A program made the position numbers and the translations under genes. The notes below the pieces were generated by a model, which ran no database searches, was not told the origin of the DNA, and worked only from the letters and a program-made list of their open reading frames with translations. This document shows positions 6,026-12,107 of a stretch of 12,107 bases of DNA, piece after piece (position 1 is the stretch's first letter; each line of letters opens with the position of its first letter). The DNA comes from Prevotellaceae bacterium UBA1720 (GTDB taxonomy: Bacteria > Bacteroidota > Bacteroidia > Bacteroidales > Bacteroidaceae), in assembly GCA_002317475.1 (NCBI GenBank), contig DCIS01000160.1, positions 3,972-16,078 on the forward strand. Direction: 5' to 3'.

Positions 6026-6610
6026 TTATGCTTTCTTGATTTTGTTAACAATAGCGATGAGGTAACCCAATGCGATAAATGCACCAGGAGCCAGTACGAA
6101 TACCAATGCACCGTAACTGTCGGGGAAGAGTTCGAAGCCGAACACCTTACCGGTACCCAGCAACTCACGCACACCACCCAGCAGAGTCAGAGCGATGGTG
6201 AAACCAAGACCCATACCAATACCGTCAAAGATGCTGGCAACAGGATTGTTCTTCGCAGCAAAAGCCTCAGCACGTCCAAGGATAATACAGTTCACAACAA
6301 TCAATGGAATGAAAAGACCCAAAGAAGCGTAAACATCGGGTACATAAGCCTGCAGACACATCTGAAGGATGGTTACCAATGATGCAATAACAACAATAAA
6401 CGAAGGTATACGAACCATATCAGGGATAAGGTTCTTAATCAGTGAGATGACAAAGTTACTGCAGATCAAAACTGCCATAGTTGCCAAACCCATTGACATA
6501 CCGTTCAGTGCACTGGATGTGGTACCCAGTGTAGGACACATACCCAGGAGAAGTACAAAGGTAGGATTCTCCTTGATGATGCCATTCAATAATACTTTCA
6601 TGTAATTCAT
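6026..6610 (-). CDS. rnfE: Rnf complex subunit RnfE
   Basis: This 194-residue polytopic membrane subunit is homologous to RnfA and NqrD. Its signatures are NPTFVLLLGMCPTLGTTSSA (16-35, Cys25) and LIVVNCIILGRAEAFA (Cys108), the probable RnfE half of the membrane 2Fe-2S site. About six transmembrane helices are evident. The start at 6610 is preferred over the ATG nine bases further in because a Shine-Dalgarno-like AGGAGA lies about 9 nt before it. The gene follows rnfG by 19 bp and precedes rnfA by 5 bp. Confidence 0.97.
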   Translation of the reverse strand: MNYMKVLLNGIIKENPTFVLLLGMCPTLGTTSSALNGMSMGLATMAVLICSNFVISLIKNLIPDMVRIPSFIVVIASLVTILQMCLQAYVPDVYASLGLFIPLIVVNCIILGRAEAFAAKNNPVASIFDGIGMGLGFTIALTLLGGVRELLGTGKVFGFELFPDSYGALVFVLAPGAFIALGYLIAIVNKIKKA

Positions 6611-6629
6611 ATCAGAGTTCTCCTATCTT

Positions 6630-7217
6630 TTAGTTCTGTTGTGTTGCTGAAGTCTCAACGTCTGCTCCAGTTTTAAAGGCAGAGGCATGAGCAGCATTAA
6701 CGGCTCTCAGGAACGAACGACTGGTAATGGTAGAAGCTGTAATGGCATCAACCTCACCACCATCCTTGCTGACAGTGATATTGTTCACACCGGGAGTCAT
6801 ACCAATGATGCTACCCTTTCCACCTTCCTGGAACCAGTCACCAGCCTTGGCACCAAGTCCGGGAGTCTCCTTGGTTTCCAATACGCTGTAACCCAGGATC
6901 TTGCCTTCCTTGTCAAAGCCAACCATAATGGTCAGATCACCACCAAAACTTGCATTCTGGGGGTCAACAGCCTTTACGGCCACACTACCGTTCTCAGCAC
7001 TGTAGACAGTCATACCGTCAACCTCCTCAGTCTTGGTGATCTTGACTTGATTATCCTTTAGGACATCCTTGATGGCCTGTTCTTCGTTCTCCTTCTTTAT
7101 CTGTGCGATAGTATCCTTGGTGATACTGTTCACGTATGCCAGACCTGCACCTGCAACAATTGCAATGACGGTGAGAACAATGGCCATGTTATACCATGTA
7201 GAAGCTAACTTTTTCAT
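6630..7217 (-). CDS. rnfG: Rnf complex subunit RnfG (covalent FMN-binding)
   Basis: This 195-residue subunit has one N-terminal membrane anchor (about 11-30) and a periplasm-facing FMN-binding domain. Recognisable segments are ETKETPGLGAKAGDWF (115-130) and the flavinylation motif DAITASTITS (157-166). Thr163 is the likely residue carrying FMN through a phosphoester bond made by ApbE. The motif has Ala-Ser where the textbook form has Gly-Ala. No apbE gene is in the window. The start codon overlaps the rnfD stop as ATGA, and a strong AAGGAGG (7225-7231) sits 7 nt before the ATG, inside rnfD. The tail after residue 180 is polar and probably disordered. Confidence 0.97.
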   Translation of the reverse strand: MKKLASTWYNMAIVLTVIAIVAGAGLAYVNSITKDTIAQIKKENEEQAIKDVLKDNQVKITKTEEVDGMTVYSAENGSVAVKAVDPQNASFGGDLTIMVGFDKEGKILGYSVLETKETPGLGAKAGDWFQEGGKGSIIGMTPGVNNITVSKDGGEVDAITASTITSRSFLRAVNAAHASAFKTGADVETSATQQN

Positions 7218-8197
7218 TTGCTTGCCTCCTTTCTTACTACTTCACCGAAGCGCTTAGGTTTGCAATAGGTGTTGATAAGGGGAGTGAATGCATTCATGAT
7301 GAGAATAGCAAAACTCATACCCTCGGGATATGCACCCCACAGACGGATTACAACAGTCAGGAAACCAATGGCGCAACCATAGATAATCTGACCCTTGCTG
7401 GTCATGGGCGAGGTAACATAGTCTGTTGCCATAAAGCATGCACCGAGCATCATACCACCAGTGAGGACATGGAACAAAGGATTGACATACTGATCGGGGT
7501 TAACCAACCAGAGCAGACCTGTCAGTACAACTACTGTACCGATGATGCTGACGGGAATGTGCCAGGTGATGATCTTCTTCCACAACATGAAAGCAAGACC
7601 GAGCAGAAGTGCAAGTGCACTGACTTCACCCAGTGAACCACCAATCTGACCAAACAGCAGGTCTGTGGTAGCAGGTAAAGCATCAGTCTGACCTGCAGCC
7701 AAAAGACTCAGAGGTGTAGCTGCAGTGGTTGCGTCAGCAAGGGCTGTCAACTGTCCAGGAACAGGCCAGCTTGTCATCTGTTGAGGGAATGAAATCAAAA
7801 GGAACACACGACCTACAAGAGCGGGGTTGAAGGGATTCTGTCCCAGACCGCCAAAGGTCATCTTACCAATACCAATGGCTACCAGCGCACCGATGATGAT
7901 AATCCAGATGGGCAGGTTGCTTGGCAGGTTGAATCCAAGAAGCAAACCTGTCAGTACGGCTGAACCGTCGCAAATCGTACAGCGATGACTCTTGAGCAGG
8001 AACTTAGCAATAGCCCACTCGAAGAGCACACAAGACAGTACGCTTGTTGCAAGTACCAAGGCAGCACCCAGGCCAAAGAAGTAAAGGCTGGCCAAAAGTG
8101 CAGGTACCAGGGCAATGCACACACCATACATGTTCTTCTGTACAGAGTCACCTCCGTGAACATGTGGTGAAAGGGATACTATTAATTTATTTGCCAT
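7214..8197 (-). CDS. rnfD: Rnf complex subunit RnfD (covalent FMN-binding)
   Basis: RnfD is an integral membrane subunit homologous to NqrB and is expected to take part in ion translocation. The 327 residues start with the family motif SPHVHGGDSVQKNMYGV and contain many hydrophobic helices. GGLGQNPFNPALVGRVFL (116-133) is followed by the flavinylation site DATTAATPL (155-163), where Thr161 is the predicted FMN-bearing residue. A conserved GGMMLGACFMATDYVTSPM segment lies near the C-terminus. Length and order of motifs are normal. The gene is 28 bp after rnfC and overlaps rnfG by 4 bp. Confidence 0.97.
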   Translation of the reverse strand: MANKLIVSLSPHVHGGDSVQKNMYGVCIALVPALLASLYFFGLGAALVLATSVLSCVLFEWAIAKFLLKSHRCTICDGSAVLTGLLLGFNLPSNLPIWIIIIGALVAIGIGKMTFGGLGQNPFNPALVGRVFLLISFPQQMTSWPVPGQLTALADATTAATPLSLLAAGQTDALPATTDLLFGQIGGSLGEVSALALLLGLAFMLWKKIITWHIPVSIIGTVVVLTGLLWLVNPDQYVNPLFHVLTGGMMLGACFMATDYVTSPMTSKGQIIYGCAIGFLTVVIRLWGAYPEGMSFAILIMNAFTPLINTYCKPKRFGEVVRKEASK

Positions 8198-8225
8198 GAT
8201 TATTCTTTATTATAAATAAGGTATA

Positions 8226-9572
8226 TTACTTCTGGGCAGCGCGGCTGCGGATAATACCCATGACGGTTGTCTTACCCAATCGGATGTTGTCGAGCAGATA
8301 ACGATGGCTGGGACAAGTGAACTGGCAAGAGCCACACTCGATACAGCTTACGATATCATTTGCCTCGGCCACCTCCCAATCGTGCTGTGAACTTACTGTT
8401 GCCAGCAGGTAAGGCTCAAGGCCCATTGGGCAAGCACTTACACACTTGGCACAGCGTATACAGGGATCGGGTTCAGCACGTCGTGCCTCCTTCTCGTTCA
8501 TGATCAACAGGCCACTTGAACCCTTTGTCATGGGAATATCCAGACTGATCAGTGCCTTACCCATCATGGGACCACCACCAATAATCTTGCCTGTATCCTC
8601 GGGCAGACCACCACATTCGTCGATGAGCTGCTGGAAGGGAGTACCCAGACGAGCCAAGAGGTTGCTGGGATTCTTCACGCTCTTACCCGTAACGGTGATG
8701 ATACGGTCAATAAGAGGCTTGTTCTTCATCACAGCCTGATAGATGGCAAAGGCAGTACCAACGTTCTGAACTACTGCACCTACATTGATAGGAATTGCAG
8801 GAGGAGCAGGAACCTCACGACCGATTACAGCGTCAATCAACTGCTTCTCACCACCCTGTGGATACTTCACCTTCAAGGGAACTACCTCGATATTAGGATG
8901 GCTCTGAGCCTTCTCTGTCATCAGTTTGATTGCATCAGGCTTGTTATTCTCTATACCAATGTAACCACGAGTTACATTCACAGCCTTCATGATGCACTCT
9001 ACACCCTCGAGGATCTCCTCTGCGTGCTCCATCATCAGACTATGGTCTGCAGTCAGATAGGGCTCACACTCTACGGCATTGATAATCACGCACTCTGCCT
9101 TGGCACCAGGAGGGGGACAAAGCTTCACGTGGCAAGGGAAGGTAGCACCACCCATACCTACGATACCGGCATTCTTTACTTTCTCGATGATGGCTTTGCT
9201 GTCCAGTTCGGGATGCTCACTGAGCTTCTCCAACTTGGTGGAGCGGTCAATGCTCTCTTCCCACTCATCACCTTCCACGTCTACATATACGGCCATACGA
9301 CGTGTGTCGCTGGCATCCAGGGCAACGTCAACCTTTGACACCTTACCACTGACGCTACTGTAGATGGGGGCACTAACAAAACCTCCAGCCTCACCCAGCA
9401 AGGTACCAACCTTCACCACGTCGCCCTTCTTTACTACAGGCTTGGCAGGGGCACCAATGTGCTGGAACATGCTGAACACAGCCTGCTTGGGCAGGGCAGC
9501 CTCACGGATGGGACTACCAGCAGACAGTTTGTTCTCTGCGGGATGTACACCGCCTAATTTAAATGTCTTCAT
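8226..9572 (-). CDS. rnfC: Rnf complex subunit RnfC (NADH/FMN and Fe-S binding)
   Basis: RnfC is the peripheral subunit that exchanges electrons with NAD. In the 448 residues one sees an N-terminal barrel-sandwich-like region with KPVVKKGDVVKVGTLLGEAG (about 44-63). The glycine-rich nucleotide/FMN site GIVGMGGATFPCHVKL (136-151) and AVECEPYLTAD (166-176) follow. Two 4Fe-4S motifs are Cys371/374/377/381 and Cys410/413/416/420. The long Ala/Lys-rich C-terminal extension of enterobacterial RsxC is absent, giving the compact form expected in Bacteroidetes and clostridia. The gene starts 6 bp after the rnfB stop and ends 28 bp before rnfD. Confidence 0.97.
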   Translation of the reverse strand: MKTFKLGGVHPAENKLSAGSPIREAALPKQAVFSMFQHIGAPAKPVVKKGDVVKVGTLLGEAGGFVSAPIYSSVSGKVSKVDVALDASDTRRMAVYVDVEGDEWEESIDRSTKLEKLSEHPELDSKAIIEKVKNAGIVGMGGATFPCHVKLCPPPGAKAECVIINAVECEPYLTADHSLMMEHAEEILEGVECIMKAVNVTRGYIGIENNKPDAIKLMTEKAQSHPNIEVVPLKVKYPQGGEKQLIDAVIGREVPAPPAIPINVGAVVQNVGTAFAIYQAVMKNKPLIDRIITVTGKSVKNPSNLLARLGTPFQQLIDECGGLPEDTGKIIGGGPMMGKALISLDIPMTKGSSGLLIMNEKEARRAEPDPCIRCAKCVSACPMGLEPYLLATVSSQHDWEVAEANDIVSCIECGSCQFTCPSHRYLLDNIRLGKTTVMGIIRSRAAQK

Positions 9573-9578
9573 ATCTGC

Positions 9579-10577
9579 TTACTGTTGTTCTTGTTTAACT
9601 TCGGGTTGTGCTGCAGGAGCTGCGGGCTGTTGTGCAACGGGTGCCTCAGCAGGCTTCTCTACGGGAGCTGTAGCTGCTTCTGCTGCCTTCTTTGCCTCAG
9701 CAGCAGCCTTCTTTGCTGCAGCCTCTGCTTCACGCTCAGCCTTGGGTTTGCGTGGAGGGAAGTTGATGGCATGGATAGCTCCGCGTGGACAGTCATCCTC
9801 GCACTTACGGCACATCTTACACTTGTCGGGATCAATATGAGCCATGTTGCTGTCCACGGTAATAGCCTCAAAGGCACAGGCCTTCACGCACTTACCACAA
9901 CCGATACAGCTGTTCTTGCACTCCTTGACAGCCAGGGCACCCTTGTCCTTGTTGTTGCAGAGCACAACGACCTTACGGTTCTTGGGACCCTGAGCACGAA
10001 GCTCGATGATGAAGCGTGGACAAGCCTTGGCACATGCACCACAACCTGTACACTTGCTCTCGTCAACCTCGGCAATGCGTGTCTCGGGATTAACCTTGAT
10101 AGCACCGAAGAGACAAGCGTGCTCACAGTCACCTTCACCAAGGCAACCATAGAGACACTGGGTCTCACCCATACCCGTCATATTCTGGATACGACAAGAG
10201 TGGGCACCATCGAACTCAACGCCGTGTGGACGTGCATCGCAGGTACCAGAGCAACGTACCACTGCCACCTTGGGTGCAGCAGCACTGGCCTGGAATCCCA
10301 GTACACCGGCAACTTTCTCCATGACAGCCTGTCCGCCTACAGGGCAAAGCAAGCCATCAATTGATCCACCATCAGCAGCCTTTACGCAAGCACCTGCGAA
10401 ACCACCACAACCGGGGTATCCGCAACCACCGCAATTGGCCTGAGGCAGCAGTTCTGCCACCTGAGCAATGCGTGGATCTTCATGAACAGCAAATTTCTTG
10501 CTGGCAGCAAACAGTACGAGCGCGGAAATCAGACCGATACCGCCGAGTACAATTACTGCAATCAGAATTAAATCCAT
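9579..10577 (-). CDS. rnfB: Rnf complex subunit RnfB, polyferredoxin form with Ala/Lys/Pro-rich tail
   Basis: RnfB accepts electrons from, or donates them to, soluble ferredoxin. The 332 residues have a membrane anchor (about 5-25) and the N-terminal 4Fe-4S domain with Cys49/52/57 and Cys78. Four further Cys-rich motifs are C141-x3-C145-x5-C151-x3-C155, C176/179/182/186, C224/227/230/234 and C253/256/259/263. Additional cysteines lie at 109, 113 and 128. This is a multi-cluster form, larger than the about 190-residue enterobacterial RsxB. Residues about 277-332 form a charged and then Ala/Pro/Gln-rich tail that is probably disordered. The gene follows rseC after 116 bp of A-rich leader with no Shine-Dalgarno sequence and no good internal promoter. 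Confidence 0.96.
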   Translation of the reverse strand: MDLILIAVIVLGGIGLISALVLFAASKKFAVHEDPRIAQVAELLPQANCGGCGYPGCGGFAGACVKAADGGSIDGLLCPVGGQAVMEKVAGVLGFQASAAAPKVAVVRCSGTCDARPHGVEFDGAHSCRIQNMTGMGETQCLYGCLGEGDCEHACLFGAIKVNPETRIAEVDESKCTGCGACAKACPRFIIELRAQGPKNRKVVVLCNNKDKGALAVKECKNSCIGCGKCVKACAFEAITVDSNMAHIDPDKCKMCRKCEDDCPRGAIHAINFPPRKPKAEREAEAAAKKAAAEAKKAAEAATAPVEKPAEAPVAQQPAAPAAQPEVKQEQQ

Positions 10578-10693
10578 GATGTTTGTTTTTTGTAAATTGA
10601 TTGTTATTTAGTTATTTGTTTTCTCAGAATGTTTTGGTTATCAGTAAGGAAGGGAGTGGTTTTGATTTATGTTTGGGCATGTGTCATGGGGTT

Positions 10694-11128
10694 TCATTCG
10701 CCAAGCGTTTCCCTCACGCTGAAGGAGAACTGCTTCTGGAACTTGTCACGACAGAGGTAGATACCCATGAAGTACACAGCCACTGCCCCCAGTGACAGCA
10801 AGGCCGAAAGCGTTTCGCCGACACCCATCTTGAAACATGCAAACAGCACCACTACAAGCAGCACGATAGGCAGCATGTATGCCCACACCGTTGCCTTCAG
10901 CCCTTGATGGATGCTTCCCAGGAGCAGCACGTTCTGCCCTACCCTGTATCTGGTCACGTCCTTGCATATCACATCCACCTCTTTTTCCTTGGTTTCTGAA
11001 CTTTGGCAGAGTTTGGCAGCATGACAACCAGCACAGGCCGACCCTTGCAACATCTTGACATGCAGAATGTTACCCTCTATTCGGGAAATCGTGCCGATAT
11101 GTTTAATTGTATCTGTTGCGCCTTTCAT
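10694..11128 (-). CDS. rseC: RseC/MucC family membrane protein (SoxR-reducing system type)
   Basis: The 144-residue protein has an N-terminal soluble part with a cysteine motif C32-x2-C35-x5-C41 (ACAGCHAAKLC). Two transmembrane helices follow at about 83-100 and 105-126, and then a basic C-terminus. This is the RseC_MucC layout; in E. coli RseC works with the Rnf-like Rsx complex to reduce SoxR. SoxR is not seen here, so its job in this organism is probably assembly or modulation of Rnf (inference). The reading frame is open back to 11269. I place the start at 11128 because the conserved region begins there and because the promoter at 11168-11198 lies inside the longer version. It is the first gene of the operon, ahead of rnfB. 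Confidence 0.92.
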   Translation of the reverse strand: MKGATDTIKHIGTISRIEGNILHVKMLQGSACAGCHAAKLCQSSETKEKEVDVICKDVTRYRVGQNVLLLGSIHQGLKATVWAYMLPIVLLVVVLFACFKMGVGETLSALLSLGAVAVYFMGIYLCRDKFQKQFSFSVRETLGE

Positions 11129-11167
11129 GCGTATGTGTATGCGTAAACCTATTTTAATATGAACATG

Positions 11168-11198
11168 CAAAGATACATAAAAAATCTCATTCAACCAA
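11168..11198 (-). promoter_or_regulatory. Bacteroidetes-type promoter of the rseC-rnfBCDGEA operon
   Basis: Read leftward, TTG (11196-11198) is followed after 20 bp by TATCTTTG (11168-11175). This matches both promoter elements and predicts a leader of about 35 nt before the rseC ATG at 11128. Confidence 0.82.
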
Positions 11199-11253
11199 TC
11201 TTTATCTCTTCTTTTATCACTTAAATGAAGAAAAAGTGAAAGAAAGTGTTGTT

Positions 11254-11263
11254 GGGAATTCCC
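11254..11263. promoter_or_regulatory. Perfect 10-bp palindrome in the rseC/mazG divergent intergenic region
   Basis: GGGAATTCCC is a perfect palindrome 17 bp upstream of the mazG -7 element and about 55 bp upstream of the rnf promoter. Its position would suit an operator, but no regulator is identified and chance occurrence is possible. Confidence 0.25.
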
Positions 11264-11279
11264 GTACAAGGATATTTCG

Positions 11280-11287
11280 TATTTTTG
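11280..11287 (+). promoter_or_regulatory. -7 element of the mazG-like gene promoter
   Basis: TATTTTTG followed by TGC fits TAnnTTTG and lies about 68 bp upstream of the ATG at 11355. A TTG at 11252-11254 is 25 bp away, longer than the usual 19-21 bp, so the -33 element is unconvincing. Confidence 0.6.
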
Positions 11288-11354
11288 TGCAAAAGTTGTG
11301 TTATATAAATTCGCATTTTTTGATTAGAACCCAACTTAAGTGAACACATAATAC

Positions 11355-11696
11355 ATGGAAAAGAAAGAAATTACAATTTCTCAGGCACAGAGAATGGTGG
11401 ACGAATGGATACACACCTATGGAGTGCGTTATTTCAGCGAACTGACCAATATGGCCGTCCTGACAGAGGAGGTTGGGGAACTGGCTCGTATCATGTCACG
11501 AAAATATGGCGATCAGTCATTCAAACCGGGAGAAAAGCAAGACCCTGCAGATGAAATGGCTGATATTCTCTGGGTGCTCCTGTGCCTGGCCAACCAGACA
11601 GGGGTAGACTTAACCGAAGCACTTGAAAAAAACATACAAAAGAAAACTAACCGAGACAACAAACGCCACATTAACAATCCCAAACTGAAAAATTAG
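11355..11696 (+). CDS. MazG-like nucleotide pyrophosphohydrolase
   Basis: This 113-residue, all-alpha protein carries the MazG family metal-binding pattern: EEVGE (38-42) on one helix and DEMADILW (66-73, Glu67 and Asp70) on the next. It ends with a KKTNRDNKRH segment typical of the short single-domain forms. Family members hydrolyse NTPs or dNTPs to the monophosphate and pyrophosphate, often as house-cleaning enzymes; the preferred substrate cannot be read from the sequence. It is a single-domain protein, about half the size of classical E. coli MazG. It is transcribed divergently from the rnf operon and is apparently monocistronic, because a leftward terminator faces it downstream. No clear rightward terminator follows its stop codon. 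Confidence 0.9.
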   Translation: MEKKEITISQAQRMVDEWIHTYGVRYFSELTNMAVLTEEVGELARIMSRKYGDQSFKPGEKQDPADEMADILWVLLCLANQTGVDLTEALEKNIQKKTNRDNKRHINNPKLKN

Positions 11697-11728
11697 GTTA
11701 TCATCGTTTTAATAATACAAATTGTACG

Positions 11729-11835
11729 TACAGCCTACGTATAGCCTACGTACAGCCTACGTAGATGTACGGTGTTTATACGGTGTTTGTACGGTGTTTA
11801 TACGGTGTTTATACGGTGTTTATACGTAGGATGTA
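11729..11835. repeat. 11-bp-unit tandem repeat array, right copy
   Basis: Three TAYAGCCTACG units (11729-11739, 11740-11750, 11751-11761) are followed by a TAGATG spacer and five TACGGTGTTTR units (11768-11822). TACGTAGGATGTA (11823-11835) closes the array and is the reverse complement of TACAGCCTACGTA (11751-11763) with one mismatch. The GGTGTTT array is therefore bracketed by inverted arms. Order, spacer and orientation match the shorter array at position 1. It follows the mazG-like gene by about 30 bp. Confidence 0.92.
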
Positions 11836-11942
11836 GGTACTATACGGACAGACAAGACTTGAATCAGTAATATCACTTGACCGATATCATACAAGGACAA
11901 CCATATTAATTCCGGGGGATATATCTTTACAAAGCAAATAAT

Positions 11943-11970
11943 AAAGGCCGTATCTCGCGACACAGCCTTC
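11943..11970 (-). terminator. Rho-independent terminator for leftward transcription
   Basis: Read leftward, 11944-11954 pairs with 11959-11969 over 11 continuous pairs, of which two are G-U wobbles; a further G-U pair (11943/11970) can be added at the base. The loop is GCGA, a GNRA tetraloop. A T-rich tail (TATTATTT) follows. In the rightward direction the wobbles become A-C mismatches. It faces the mazG-like gene and would end either a gene beyond the right edge or a very short RNA started near 12025. Confidence 0.78.
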
Positions 11971-12028
11971 ACTCAGAATTCAATAGGTATTAGTTTTTAA
12001 GGTAAAAAGATTGTTTTGTATGTGCTTG

Positions 12029-12059
12029 CAAAGTTCGGACTTTTTTTTCATTGGAACAA
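12029..12059 (-). promoter_or_regulatory. Possible weak leftward promoter
   Basis: Read leftward, TTG (12057-12059) is followed after 20 bp by GAACTTTG (12029-12036), one base off TAnnTTTG. With the terminator at 11943-11970 it would make an RNA of about 80 nt. The first base of the -7 element is a mismatch at a normally conserved position, so this is tentative. Confidence 0.3.
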
Positions 12060-12107
12060 GTCTTTTTTTATGTTATATAACATGTTTTAGCATAAATTCA
12101 GTCATAA

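Larger units (their letters stand above)
11836..12107. other. Right-end intergenic stretch without a recognisable protein gene
   Basis: I see no credible ORF here on either strand. The contents are the leftward terminator, a tentative leftward promoter, T-runs at 12041-12048 and 12063-12069, and a perfect 14-bp AT-rich palindrome ATGTTATATAACAT at 12070-12083. The window ends 24 bp later, so a gene to the right cannot be judged. Confidence 0.6.

Noticed and set aside
9585..10364. 259-codon rightward open frame opposite rnfB
   Set aside because: Antisense to the cysteine-rich rnfB with no recognisable domain. Long antisense frames are expected in such GC-biased coding sequence.
11129..11269. 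47-residue N-terminal extension of RseC
   Set aside because: The extension would have to be encoded upstream of and through the consensus promoter at 11168-11198, and it has no family similarity. The start at 11128 gives the normal length.
11729..11835. CRISPR array
   Set aside because: The units are 11 bp and directly adjacent, without unique spacers, and no cas genes are present.

Overview
The window looks like a chromosomal stretch from a Bacteroidales bacterium, probably Prevotellaceae. The basis is the protein families and their arrangement (an rseC-rnfBCDGEA cluster, a SPOR lipoprotein, ruvX-def-TPR). Four promoters also match the Bacteroidetes sigma factor consensus (-7 TAnnTTTG, in two cases with a -33 TTG about 20 bp upstream), and most start codons lack a Shine-Dalgarno sequence. 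The genus is inferred from overall impression, not from a search.

Layout, left to right. Positions 1-104 hold an 11-bp-unit repeat array and a rightward terminator. Positions 105-3802 hold a leftward group: a SPOR-domain lipoprotein gene with its own promoter, then ruvX (YqgF), def (peptide deformylase) and a large secreted TPR protein. Diverging from the SPOR gene is a tightly coupled rightward trio (3993-4859): a YtxH-like protein, a two-helix holin-superfamily membrane protein and a small unknown protein, closed by a strong terminator at 4958-4989. The roughly 530-bp gap that follows (4860-5393) is not empty. It holds a 10-bp phased repeat, a 17-bp duplication and a candidate structured RNA with its own leftward promoter, bounded by the terminator of the rnf operon.

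Positions 5394-11128 form one leftward operon, rseC-rnfB-rnfC-rnfD-rnfG-rnfE-rnfA. It has a consensus promoter at 11168-11198 and a 14-bp-stem terminator at 5332-5371. It encodes a complete six-subunit Rnf complex, a membrane ferredoxin:NAD+ oxidoreductase coupled to Na+ or H+ transport, plus the RseC-type membrane protein often found with it. Electrons are expected to pass between ferredoxin, the Fe-S clusters of RnfB, the membrane 2Fe-2S site of RnfA/RnfE, the covalent flavins of RnfD/RnfG, and the FMN and NAD site of RnfC.

Diverging from rseC is a short MazG-like nucleotide pyrophosphohydrolase gene (11355-11696). The remaining 410 bp hold a second, longer copy of the 11-bp repeat array and a well-formed leftward terminator. 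Upstream of that terminator is a possible weak promoter, which could mark a very short RNA or the end of a gene beyond the window.

The coding content is ordinary. The least explained parts are the candidate RNA at about 5037-5266, the short-period repeat arrays placed after gene 3' ends, and the uncharacterised YtxH/holin-like/unknown trio.
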